34,368 nt of DNA from Gammaproteobacteria bacterium 42_54_T18 (GTDB taxonomy: Bacteria; Pseudomonadota; Gammaproteobacteria; Pseudomonadales; Ketobacteraceae), in contig MAAL01000086.1 of NCBI GenBank assembly GCA_002163245.1, positions 1 through 34,368 on the forward strand, written 5' to 3'. The position numbers were made by a program, and so were the translations under genes. How positions within the stretch are numbered: the stretch's first letter is position 1; each line of letters begins with the position of its first letter. Below the pieces are notes generated by a model. The model saw nothing but the letters and a program-made list of their open reading frames with translations. It did not search any database and was not told the origin of the DNA. Shown here piece by piece: positions 25,838 through 33,239 of this stretch.

Positions 25838-28800
25838 ACGTCTTTGATACCCTCATTCGTTACCAACGGTTTATTTTTGCATTAACATTAGTATCAGTAT
25901 TCGTTGGTTTAGCCGCATACGGCACCATGGCAAGGCAAGAAGACCCAAGCTTTCCCTATCGAGCCGGGTCTTTACAAGTTGTCTACCCTGGCGCCACAGC
26001 ACAACAAATTGAAAAACTCATTACTGAGCCTTTAGAAGAAGAATTAGCACAAGTAGAAGAGCTCGCCAAAGTAAAATCTATTTCCCGCGACAACATATCC
26101 GTAATCACTGTTATTTTAGCCGATCATATTTACGATACTGATACTGCTTGGGACCGTGTACGTCGTGCAATGGAACGCGCAGAAAAAACCTTTCCAGAAG
26201 GCGTTACTGATATAACACTAGAAGATCGTCGAATGGATATCCCCACAGTGGTGTTAAGTGTCACTGGATCTGATGATCTCATTTTATTGGCCGACGCTGC
26301 CGACGCGTTAAAACAACGATTGTTAACTGCACCCTATGTATCGCGTATAGAAATTAATGGCTCACCAGAAAAAGAACTATTAATCGAGATAGAAAACACA
26401 ACACTCAATCAACTAGGTATTAACCGACAGTATGTTGTTAGCATTTTAAAGCAGCGCAACGCCCTGATTCCCGGCGGGTTGATCAATTTAGGTCAGCGTT
26501 TTATCCGAATTAATACCGCCTCTGACCTACAATCAATCGAGGAAATTGCCCAACTCCCGATATTATTACCCAATGGACAACGAATCCCTCTACAAGCCAT
26601 AGCCGATATCTCTATACAGCCCACCCAACCGTTAACTGCTCAAGTATTCCATGACGGCAAGCCTGCCATATCTCTAGGAATCATCACTGAACGCGGACAA
26701 ACAGATACCGTGGAATTCGGGAAAATACTCCGTAACAAATTAGCGTTACTACGTTCGGATTTCAAACCACTTCAGATCGAAGAAACATTCTTTCAACCCG
26801 ATTTTGTAGAAGAACGATTACACGGCCTACAAGAAAGCTTATTAATCAGCGCAGCTCTAATTGCTCTGGTTGTTTTCTTAGCATTGGGTTGGCGCACGGG
26901 AATCCTTGTCGCGCTTGTTCTACCGATTGTAGCGCTCATGGCCTTAGCGGCGTACAACTTAGGGGGTGGAATACTTCATCAAATTGCCGTGATTGGTATT
27001 GTAATTTCCTTAGGTATTCTGGTTGATAACGCCATTGTTATCGTTGAGTCCATAGAGTCCCATTTACGAAATGGAGTAAAGCGTAGCCTGGCTGTTCGTA
27101 TGGCAGTGAAACAACTTGCCATGCCCTTATTTTCATCAACCGGGACTACCATCGCTGCATTTATTCCATTGTTATTATCAAAAGGGCCTACGGCTGACTT
27201 TACGCGCGGTATCCCCGTAATGATCATATTGGCTCTTATTGCCAGCTATCTTGTATCTGTCGTATTGCTACCCCTGGTTGCATTTTATTGGCTTAAGCCT
27301 AGTCGCCAACGAGCGGTTCCCGGCAGCCAATGGGTAGCCAAACACGTATTGAACTTACACCAGCGTTTTCGCTGGTTACCACTAGCATCAATCGTTGGAC
27401 TGCTGGTAATTTCTCTATCTCTCATCCCTCAGTTAAAAGTCGAATTTTTTCCCAGCGTGGACCGCAACCAATTCTTAATTGATATGGAATTGCCCGTCGG
27501 TACCCCCGTAAGCCACACTCTTAAGGTGAGCAAACAACTAGAACAGCAACTAAGAGCCAGAAATGATGTTGTGTCGGTAATGCGTTCTACCGGCATGTCC
27601 GGGTTTCGTTTTTTCTACAATTTATCCGCAACACCCAGTGCATCAAATCGCGCACGCTTAATGGTAAACACCACCAGCCCATCCGCCAATAAAAAAATCA
27701 TCGATTGGATTGAAACTACAGTCAAAATCGAATTTCCCGAAGCCGTGCTAGTGGCAAAAAATTTAGGCCAAGGCCCACCCGTTGCAGCCCCTATTGAAAT
27801 ACGTCTACAACACCACGACCCTAAAGTATTATTCGAAGCCTCACAAACGGCACTAGCCGCTTTGCACCGTGTTAAAGGTACTCGTGAAGTTCGCAGCAAT
27901 CTAGACGCAGGTGTACCAGAAATGATGTTGGATATTGAAGATTACACCGCAGAAGAATTGGGTTTACACCGAGCTCAACTGGCCAGTGAAATATTTAGCC
28001 AAACCCGTGGCCTTGAATCGGGAGAGTTTCGCTATAGTAACAACCCGGTAACAATGCGTGTTCGCTCCATGCAAGGTGATCGCACACCTCTATCTGATGT
28101 GCCATCACTATATATTTATCAAAACCAACAGGCTATTCCCTTGGCTTCAATGGCGGCTATTAAGACTCGATGGGCCGCTGCTGAAATTCACCATTTTAAC
28201 AATGTACCAACGGTGACGCTATTGAGCGAGTTACAGCCCGATGCTGCATTTAATCAAGTGATGGAAAGGTTCTATGATGAAATCAAACAAAACCCGTTAC
28301 CCTCAGGTGTTATTATTTCCGTTGGCGGTGATTCAGAAGGAGCTGGTAATGCCAACAAAGCCATACTGCAAACAGCACCTTTGGGCATACTCGTTTTACT
28401 GTTTTTTATGATGTTGCAATTTAACTCATTTCGCCGTCTCGGTATTATCATAACAACCATTCCTTTGGCAGCCATTGGTATTGTTCCAGGCTTGGTCATT
28501 AGTGGACAACCTTTTGGATTTCAGCCATTGCTAGGCGTCATCGCATTAATCGGTATTGTGGTTAACAACGCTATCGTTCTTATTGATGTAATTGATGCTG
28601 AATTAAAATCGGAAAATACTATTGAAGATGCCATTAGCAAAGCAATACAACAACGTACGGCACCCATTTTATTAACCACCATTACAACGATTCTAGGATT
28701 GTTACCGCTAGCACTATCTGAATCCACATTGTGGCCACCAATGGCTTGGGCAATCATATCAGGCCTCGCAATGAGCACGGTGCTAACATTAATTGTCATT

Positions 28801-28881
28801 CCCAGCTTATGCCGTTTATTGCTGGATACAATCCCCTACATGAAGTGGGCACAAAAACTCAATCATTCAACAAATATTTAA
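25834..28881 (+). CDS. RND efflux permease (HAE1/AcrB-like)
   Basis: A 1015-residue inner-membrane proton antiporter that forms the pump with the adaptor before it. Two repeats of six helices carry the signature segments GILVDNAIVIVESIE and GIVVNNAIVLIDVID; the first holds the proton-relay Asp. Periplasmic porter loops lie between helices 1-2 and 7-8. The start overlaps the adaptor stop (ATGA), so the two are translationally coupled. No outer-membrane channel gene is in the operon; a TolC-like protein encoded elsewhere would be needed. Substrate unknown. Confidence 0.93.
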   Translation: MNVFDTLIRYQRFIFALTLVSVFVGLAAYGTMARQEDPSFPYRAGSLQVVYPGATAQQIEKLITEPLEEELAQVEELAKVKSISRDNISVITVILADHIYDTDTAWDRVRRAMERAEKTFPEGVTDITLEDRRMDIPTVVLSVTGSDDLILLADAADALKQRLLTAPYVSRIEINGSPEKELLIEIENTTLNQLGINRQYVVSILKQRNALIPGGLINLGQRFIRINTASDLQSIEEIAQLPILLPNGQRIPLQAIADISIQPTQPLTAQVFHDGKPAISLGIITERGQTDTVEFGKILRNKLALLRSDFKPLQIEETFFQPDFVEERLHGLQESLLISAALIALVVFLALGWRTGILVALVLPIVALMALAAYNLGGGILHQIAVIGIVISLGILVDNAIVIVESIESHLRNGVKRSLAVRMAVKQLAMPLFSSTGTTIAAFIPLLLSKGPTADFTRGIPVMIILALIASYLVSVVLLPLVAFYWLKPSRQRAVPGSQWVAKHVLNLHQRFRWLPLASIVGLLVISLSLIPQLKVEFFPSVDRNQFLIDMELPVGTPVSHTLKVSKQLEQQLRARNDVVSVMRSTGMSGFRFFYNLSATPSASNRARLMVNTTSPSANKKIIDWIETTVKIEFPEAVLVAKNLGQGPPVAAPIEIRLQHHDPKVLFEASQTALAALHRVKGTREVRSNLDAGVPEMMLDIEDYTAEELGLHRAQLASEIFSQTRGLESGEFRYSNNPVTMRVRSMQGDRTPLSDVPSLYIYQNQQAIPLASMAAIKTRWAAAEIHHFNNVPTVTLLSELQPDAAFNQVMERFYDEIKQNPLPSGVIISVGGDSEGAGNANKAILQTAPLGILVLLFFMMLQFNSFRRLGIIITTIPLAAIGIVPGLVISGQPFGFQPLLGVIALIGIVVNNAIVLIDVIDAELKSENTIEDAISKAIQQRTAPILLTTITTILGLLPLALSESTLWPPMAWAIISGLAMSTVLTLIVIPSLCRLLLDTIPYMKWAQKLNHSTNI

Positions 28882-28933
28882 CAAAGAAAACAATACACAA
28901 AAGGAAAAGTACTCGTTTAAAGCGAACCATGCC

Positions 28934-29017
28934 ATATAACCTCCTGCACACGCCGCTAGGCTTGACTACCCTAGCGGTAAGCCGCGTTTACATAGTCGGT
29001 GTTGTCAGGCGTTAGGT
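28934..29017 (-). other. Integron attC site 1 (3' of the GFA-like cassette)
   Basis: Read on the minus strand, an R'' box ACCTAAC (29017-29011) and an R' box GTTATAT (28940-28934) bound an 84-base imperfect palindrome. The L'' arm (CCTGACAACAC) pairs with L' (GTGTGCAGG) with two unpaired bases in L'', as in true attC sites, and the centre holds an 8-bp hairpin (CCGCTAGG/CCTAGCGG). R' deviates from the GTTRRRY consensus at one position. It lies directly after the stop codon of the cassette gene. Confidence 0.65.
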
Positions 29018-29035
29018 GAATGTTTTATACATCAC

Positions 29036-29608
29036 CTACAAAACATTGGCCTTCACAACCGGTTCCCTATTGCGAAAGAATGGTGATGGAGTATTCTTTT
29101 TACCGAACAACCCCCTTAGCATAAAGCCAAGTAGTTTTGGCATAACGGAAAGCGGAATTTTGGGATGCGCATCTTGTGGCATTTTACCTTTGGCATACTT
29201 ACCAAATGCCTTCATTTTAACAGGCCCGATAACTCTCAATTTATCTTGTTCGTTATCGAATTGCATTAGCTTAGGTGACACACCGACAAAAGGCACCTTT
29301 GGCGAAGTCAGTGTATTAGCCAGGGGCATGTTACAACATGTGGTATGCCACCTATACGTACCTTTTTCGCGAAGTTGCACACAGCCAATATTTTCTTTAC
29401 CTTCAGTAATTTCCATATGGGCGGGATAGGTTTGAAATAGCTCGGTCCCGCCATGCTCGTCCAATATATTTTCTTCATTACCTAGGTAAGAAGCGAAACT
29501 CTGACAATCACAGCAAAGACAATGTATGTGTAAGAACGAACCATCAACAACTTTGAGCTTTCCTTTTACAGTGCCACATGTGCAACTCAAATTAATAACG
29601 TTTGACAT
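29036..29608 (-). CDS. DUF6151 / GFA-like zinc-binding protein (cassette gene)
   Basis: A 190-residue protein with the cysteine pattern of the GFA (glutathione-dependent formaldehyde-activating) zinc fold: CTCG near the N-terminus, CLCCDCQSF and TTCCNMPL. It also shows GGTELFQTYPAHMEI and the C-terminal AHPKIPLS, which match the DUF6151 branch. A zinc-binding role is likely; any enzyme activity is unproven. GGAGG sits just upstream of ATG 29608. Placement between two attC sites, 31 bases after the core site of attC 2, identifies it as an integron cassette gene. The plus-strand frame here (29016-29429) was rejected as a shadow. Confidence 0.82.
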   Translation of the reverse strand: MSNVINLSCTCGTVKGKLKVVDGSFLHIHCLCCDCQSFASYLGNEENILDEHGGTELFQTYPAHMEITEGKENIGCVQLREKGTYRWHTTCCNMPLANTLTSPKVPFVGVSPKLMQFDNEQDKLRVIGPVKMKAFGKYAKGKMPQDAHPKIPLSVMPKLLGFMLRGLFGKKNTPSPFFRNREPVVKANVL

Positions 29609-29638
29609 AGTACCTCCAATTTGACGCTGGCCTCATTC

Positions 29639-29704
29639 ACCTAACGCGTGCCTCAATAGAGGCTGATTTTTGTTTATGCCTTCTATTGCAGGCACTTGTT
29701 AATC
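29639..29704 (-). other. Integron attC site 2
   Basis: On the minus strand this 66-base element reads R'' GATTAAC (29704-29698), L'' GTGCCTGCAATAG, a spacer, L' CTATTGAGGCAC and R' GTTAGGT (29645-29639). The two L arms pair perfectly over 12 bp except for one extra G in L'', the extrahelical base that guides integrase strand choice. R' matches GTTRRRY exactly. It follows the stop of the gene at 29724 and precedes the GFA-like gene, so it is the attC of the upstream cassette and the recombination core for the next. Confidence 0.8.
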
Positions 29705-29723
29705 TTTGCTAAAAATATTGTTT

Positions 29724-29996
29724 TCACATACATGGATGAAAACCTTCTTTCAGTATTTCTTCCGATACGAAACCAATTTCACAATTAGGACAATAAAAGC
29801 CACTCACAAACTGTTCTAGTGGTGGTTCACCTAAAGCTTCTGGTAGAACTTGATCCGCACGAAGGCCCAGAGCACATTTTTCTCTGGAATCTCTTCCTGG
29901 ATAGTCCACCCACGCAATCTCAAGAAGAATTAACTTCTTCAAGCTACTTGCATTTCCACACTTGGGGCATATTTCTTTAATTTCCGACTTATCCAT
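29724..29996 (-). CDS. Hypothetical cassette protein with zinc-ribbon-like cysteines (90 aa)
   Basis: Two Cys pairs, CPKCG near the N-terminus and YCPNCEIGF near the C-terminus, suggest a small treble-clef or zinc-ribbon fold with an inserted central segment (DYPGRDSREKCALGLRADQVLPEALGEPPLEQFV). I do not recognise a family. It ends 19 bases before the R'' box of attC 2, which makes it a cassette-borne gene, read in the same direction as its neighbours. It begins only 28 bases after the stop of the gene at 30025; a complete attC does not fit between them. Confidence 0.65.
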   Translation of the reverse strand: MDKSEIKEICPKCGNASSLKKLILLEIAWVDYPGRDSREKCALGLRADQVLPEALGEPPLEQFVSGFYCPNCEIGFVSEEILKEGFHPCM

Positions 29997-29997
29997 T

Positions 29998-30029
29998 CTT
30001 CAGATTGCACGCCCTTGTTCTGTGTTATA
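29998..30029 (-). other. Possible eroded attC remnant
   Basis: The 28-base gap between two cassette-type genes begins with ATATAAC on the minus strand, an R''-like box overlapping the stop codon, then continues ACAGAACAAGGGCGTGCAATC. GGGCGTGCAATC could be a mutated GGGCGTTAATC end. GTTAATC is the partner expected from the R'' box of attC 2, whose cassette starts here. This would be an attC whose central part has been deleted. Low certainty. Confidence 0.3.
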
Positions 30030-30483
30030 TACCTAAATGAAGCAGACATTGTGAACCACCACTTTCCTTAATAGCAACACAGAAGGATACTAATTTTGAA
30101 AGTTTATCTACCAGTCCTTTTTTACTGAATGATAACTTCTCATAATTCCCAGTCTCTGATGACTCTCCTTCAGTCCAAGTCCAACCTCCTTTTAAGGCAA
30201 CTATATCTGGAGCTTCAGAAAGAATCTGGAGCCAGCCTGAAATGATTGAGCTGAATTTATCAATGTTCCCAGCCTCAATGATCGTAGGGCCATACCAACA
30301 CAGACCAACTGTCTCTTCTTCCGTGCAAGGATTATATGAAGAAGCCCAAGATAGAGAGTCTGCAAAATATCCTAACAAATCATCATGAATTTCAATCAGA
30401 TTAGATTTTGAATACAGATCATAATTATCAAGTGAGAAACTGCCACTCTCAATTACTAAAAAGTCGTGATTTAAACCTGCCAT
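30025..30483 (-). CDS. Hypothetical protein (152 aa), probable cassette gene
   Basis: A soluble acidic protein without signal peptide or membrane segment. Visible features are an alternating strand/helix pattern, a Trp-rich stretch (LKGGWTWTEGES) and four scattered Cys. No family recognised; the size and acidity recall cassette-encoded immunity-like or SMI1-type proteins, but no diagnostic motif was found. Its stop codon is inside an R''-like box, as is common for integron cassettes. A 6-bp inverted repeat (TGAGGT/ACCTCA) lies in the space upstream, between 30484 and 30575. Confidence 0.6.
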   Translation of the reverse strand: MAGLNHDFLVIESGSFSLDNYDLYSKSNLIEIHDDLLGYFADSLSWASSYNPCTEEETVGLCWYGPTIIEAGNIDKFSSIISGWLQILSEAPDIVALKGGWTWTEGESSETGNYEKLSFSKKGLVDKLSKLVSFCVAIKESGGSQCLLHLGI

Positions 30484-30575
30484 ACTCTAATTCTTCACTT
30501 CACAGAACAGCTTATTCTACATAATCAGCCTTGTGAGGTAAATTATGCAAACACCTCATTTCTTATTCCGCGTAG

Positions 30576-30884
30576 CTAAAACAACCGCAATAAAAATGCG
30601 AGTGCTTTAATCGCTTTGGCGGCTTTAACAAGATACCCTTCAATTTTCTCTATATCTTTCACCGCCGCCTTAGCCGCCGCAGTGGCTTTTTTAGCATCCT
30701 TTATTGCATCAATATATTCTGGAACACTGTCGTTAAGTTGTTTACTCAGTAACTCTGTTAGCTGTCGTTCTTTTGCGATAATTAGCTTAACAACACGCTC
30801 ATAGTCCTCATAACTATCCACTAGTTTCTTAATGTTATGCAGCTCATTAAGCTCATTCACCAACTGTGTTCGAATTGTACTCAT
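30576..30884 (-). CDS. Small helical protein with cationic amphipathic C-terminus (102 aa)
   Basis: Almost entirely helical by composition: a Glu/Lys/Leu-rich coiled-coil part (residues 1-55) followed by an Ala/Lys-rich segment (DAKKATAAAKAAVKDIEKIE) and a hydrophobic-basic end (YLVKAAKAIKALAFLLRLF). The end could insert into or lie along a membrane. No signal peptide and no family recognised. AAGG lies seven bases before the ATG, and the gene begins 11 bases after the lipoprotein gene's stop, so the pair is one transcript. Confidence 0.65.
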   Translation of the reverse strand: MSTIRTQLVNELNELHNIKKLVDSYEDYERVVKLIIAKERQLTELLSKQLNDSVPEYIDAIKDAKKATAAAKAAVKDIEKIEGYLVKAAKAIKALAFLLRLF

Positions 30885-30895
30885 GATTCAGCCTT

Positions 30896-31903
30896 TTACT
30901 CATCCAGTGACTTTTTATAGCTTCTATATTCTTTGTTTAATTGACTTAATACCTTGCCCGCGGCCTTAACCGAATCTTTATTAAGCTTTTTATCTTCACT
31001 TACTGATGTATACAATTGTGTTAATGCGGCATTAAGTGCATCGGTCGTAACGACTACCACGTCCACCTTGTCAGGTGCTTTACAGTCTTTCACTCCCAGG
31101 GGACATACGTATTTTGGAGCACTGCGATCATAAAGTTCCCGTGCATTATGGTAGCGTTCCATCATCAGCATTCTATTACCAAGAACTCCACTCTTCTGCT
31201 TCGCATCAGCCCCAGCTGCCCACACCCCAGATGCATACATTCTAGACTTATCCATTATCGATTCTCTTTTGAGCACCACGTCATCAGATACTGCCTGCAG
31301 GTCTTTAGACAATATTGTTAAACTAGCCGACATTACCGGATGGTATTGTTTAATGATCTCCCTTAATGCACGATCTCTTTGCCAGCCCATATAAAGCGAG
31401 CTAAGAGAATAAACAACCTCACTGACGTTATCGATTTTGTCTTTATTCGAATGCGCCTCATCGTCATCATTGTATTCAACCCAGGCATCATCCGCCTTCT
31501 TTGATGCGCTATTAAATTTTTCAGCGCTTTTTTTGATTTCTTCCAGCGGAGCATCGGAGGCCAATATTGCAATCATTGCCAAATAGTTTTTGATAGCAAT
31601 CGTATAATCACGCATCAACTTCACAGGGACTCTGTATTTATTTCGCTCATAATAACTTGGACAGGGCACACTGAGCGTAAAACCAGAAGGTTTACACATA
31701 TCAAGGAGTTGATCTAAAGAAGAAACCTTCTCTAACCGATAGCTGGTCTCTAACGATTCTTCAGCCAAGTTCAAAAACTGGGAGGTTTTTGCGCCCCATT
31801 CTTCGCCAGATTTTCCAATTTTTTCAACCGAAGCTAAATTCACACAACCCGGAAGCAGGGCAATCAATAAAAAAACATACAAAAAAGGAGATAAATTTTT
31901 CAT
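30896..31903 (-). CDS. Putative lipoprotein of unknown function
   Basis: A 335-residue protein with a lipoprotein signal: hydrophobic PFLYVFLLIALLPGC, where the Cys after LLPG would be lipidated. The mature part is helical and charged, with two Cys pairs (CKPSGFTLSVPC and YVCPLGVKDC) that may form disulfides in the periplasm. Residue +2 after Cys is Val, so outer-membrane sorting is expected. ATG 31903 is favoured; a GTG six bases earlier is in frame. It heads a two-gene unit with the small amphipathic protein. No family recognised. Confidence 0.7.
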   Translation of the reverse strand: MKNLSPFLYVFLLIALLPGCVNLASVEKIGKSGEEWGAKTSQFLNLAEESLETSYRLEKVSSLDQLLDMCKPSGFTLSVPCPSYYERNKYRVPVKLMRDYTIAIKNYLAMIAILASDAPLEEIKKSAEKFNSASKKADDAWVEYNDDDEAHSNKDKIDNVSEVVYSLSSLYMGWQRDRALREIIKQYHPVMSASLTILSKDLQAVSDDVVLKRESIMDKSRMYASGVWAAGADAKQKSGVLGNRMLMMERYHNARELYDRSAPKYVCPLGVKDCKAPDKVDVVVVTTDALNAALTQLYTSVSEDKKLNKDSVKAAGKVLSQLNKEYRSYKKSLDE

Positions 31904-32020
31904 CAGCACTCGCTTTACGATATAGGAAAGCGTCAGGATACACTGATATTAAGAAGAACAACAAAGGTTTGCCGCTAACACCAGATGAAAGGAATTGTTA
32001 ATAGAATTGGCATTTGAATG

Positions 32021-32053
32021 TGATGAATCAACTCTGCAGGAGAAGATTCATCA
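32021..32053. repeat. Interrupted palindrome after the prepilin gene
   Basis: TGATGAATC (32021-32029) pairs with GATTCATCA (32045-32053); the loop itself contains CTC-TGCAG-GAG. It lies about 34 bases beyond the stop of the minus-strand prepilin gene. There is no T run, so it could be an RNA 3'-end structure or a protein-binding palindrome rather than a plain terminator. Confidence 0.5.
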
Positions 32054-32086
32054 CCAATAAGGGCAACACTGAAAAGTATCTACAAA

Positions 32087-32569
32087 TTAGCATGCTGTTG
32101 TAACAGACCCTACAACGCCTTTTACGCCTGCTCCCGTCGACCCATCATAAGTCACCATACAATCAACTGTGCTATTTAATCTAAATTGGCGTTGCCCCCC
32201 TGAATTTACAACCACGAACCCGCCAATATCATCAACAACCAAGTCAATACCATTGGCTGACTCTTCTGGGTAACCAAAATCTACCCTAAGATCAACGCCA
32301 TTACCATCAGTGTTATCACCGTCATCATTCCAGTCCACATACAAGTTGGCACCGTTGAGATTAATACCTCCAAGCTGCGCCTTGCCATTGACAGATTCAA
32401 TAGCCGAACGCATGCCGTCTTCAAAATTCTCAACGATAACAACACGAGACTCTGAACTCATATCCGCAAAACGGGGCAATGCTACCGCTGATAAAATCCC
32501 GATAATAACAATCACCACAACGAGCTCTATAAGGGTAAAACCCCGTTGATTGGCTGAATACGTTCTCAT
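32087..32569 (-). CDS. Type IV-type prepilin (MSHA/T2SS-like)
   Basis: A 160-residue prepilin. The class III leader MRTYSANQRG is cut before FTLIELVVVIVIIGILSAVALPRF, with the required Gly at -1 and Glu at +5, which anchors the N-methylated helix. The globular part is Asp/Gly-rich (DWNDDGDNTDGNG) and ends with a disulfide-like loop (Cys in VDCMVTYDG and the final Cys). The helix and the ADMSSESR sequence resemble MSHA-type pilins. GGGGAAG about five bases before ATG 32569 supports this start; the frame extends to 32683 but without pilin character. No assembly genes are nearby, so it is an orphan subunit. Confidence 0.88.
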   Translation of the reverse strand: MRTYSANQRGFTLIELVVVIVIIGILSAVALPRFADMSSESRVVIVENFEDGMRSAIESVNGKAQLGGINLNGANLYVDWNDDGDNTDGNGVDLRVDFGYPEESANGIDLVVDDIGGFVVVNSGGQRQFRLNSTVDCMVTYDGSTGAGVKGVVGSVTTAC

Positions 32570-32737
32570 ATAACTTCCCCAACATCTAATTAATTCAAAT
32601 AGGTTACTTAAATAATAGGGGAGTACAAAAAATACGCTAGTTATTTTACTCACAGGCACACTGAGCTGGCGTTGCAGCAACAATAATAATAACCGCCGCG
32701 CACCTTAATAAAAACTGCCTTTTCAAGGGCCAAAAAC

Positions 32738-32772
32738 AAAAAAAGCGGGGCCGGTAATTTCCGTGCCTCGCT
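32738..32772 (-). terminator. Intrinsic terminator of the CsrB-type RNA
   Basis: On the minus strand AGCGAGGCACGG pairs with CCGGCCCCGCU around the loop AAAUUA (one A-C mismatch and one bulged A), followed directly by seven U (32744-32738). This sets the RNA's 3' end within a few bases. Confidence 0.85.
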
Positions 32773-33082
32773 CAGCTCAGGCGTTTCAGCCTAGTTGCAT
32801 CCTGTCCTTTTATCGTCATCCATAACGAATATCCCTCATCACGTCCATGCAATCAGCATGGGCTCCATGATTTGTCCTTGCACAACCCTTGTGCACATTG
32901 CTTACATTCCTTAGCAGCAATTTCCCTATGGCCTCCAAATCCGTGGGGGCTCATTGGTAGTCCGTTAATCCTTTCTTATAAATCCTTTTCAATACTCTTT
33001 TTGATACATCCTGTATCAAGATCCTTTAACACAACATCCTGTTGTGCTGAGCAACATCCTTTGCCCTTGTGTCCCTGAGTAC
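32738..33082 (-). ncRNA. csrB: CsrB-family CsrA-sequestering small RNA
   Basis: The minus strand of this gene-free region carries about 20 GGA motifs in roughly 345 nt, ten of them AGGA, evenly spread. Three sit in hairpin loops: TTGATACA-GGA-TGTATCAA (33001-33019, matching the CsrA SELEX consensus RUACARGGAUGU), CACAACA-GGA-TGTTGTG (33030-33046) and GCAA-AGGATG-TTGC (33051-33064). The 3' end is a strong GC-rich terminator followed by seven U. A promoter with TTGAGC (33117-33112), 16-base spacer and TAAAGT (33095-33090) would start near 33082. The size and motif count match E. coli CsrB (369 nt, 22 GGA). Such RNAs titrate the translational regulator CsrA/RsmA. No protein frame here is credible. 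CsrC or a large RsmB form are equally possible names. Confidence 0.85.
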
Positions 33083-33089
33083 GGAGCCT

Positions 33090-33117
33090 ACTTTATCGTT
33101 TTTCTGACGCCGCTCAA
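33090..33117 (-). promoter_or_regulatory. Candidate promoter of the CsrB-type RNA
   Basis: Minus-strand TTGAGC (33117-33112) and TAAAGT (33095-33090), separated by 16 bases, each match four of six consensus positions of sigma-70 elements and lie just before the first GGA motif. The start point near 33082 is a prediction. Confidence 0.45.
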
Positions 33118-33172
33118 TGGGGGGCAGGGGCATTTTCTCACCCCCGTCTAATTCATGAAATACTTTCTTCTT

Positions 33173-33190
33173 TGTATTCAACAAGTTACA
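33173..33190. promoter_or_regulatory. Weak GacA/UvrY-like box
   Basis: TGTATTCAACAAGTTACA has the outer TGTA...TACA of the TGTAAG-N6-CTTACA box that GacA-type regulators bind upstream of csrB/rsm RNA genes, but the inner AG/CT bases are not kept. It lies about 100 bases upstream of the predicted RNA start. Suggestive only. Confidence 0.3.
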
Positions 33191-33239
33191 CGCTTTTGCA
33201 GATATTCTACCACCACATTAGCGCAAAAGGATCACAGCA

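Noticed and set aside
24674-28881. Complete tripartite efflux operon
   Set aside because: Only adaptor and permease are present; no outer-membrane channel gene follows, and the next genes are integron cassettes on the opposite strand.
28934-29017. attC 1 read in the plus orientation
   Set aside because: GTTAGGT is a perfect core in this direction, but the matching R'' would be poor (ATATAAC), no plus-strand cassette gene follows, and the R'' box mirrors the minus-strand cassette's own start.
29016-29429. Plus-strand 137-codon frame starting just after a GTTAGGT core
   Set aside because: It looked at first like a plus-oriented cassette gene, but the minus-strand frame has the GFA cysteine pattern, a GGAGG site and correct placement after the attC core.
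32872-33078. Plus-strand open frame of 68 codons in the CsrB-type RNA region
   Set aside because: Composition is odd (Cys, Pro, His rich), there is no ribosome site, and the region is fully explained by the GGA-hairpin pattern on the other strand.
32744-33082. CRISPR array or simple tandem repeat in the GGA-rich region
   Set aside because: The repeated motif is only 3-5 bases, the spacing is irregular, and there are no uniform repeats with spacers.
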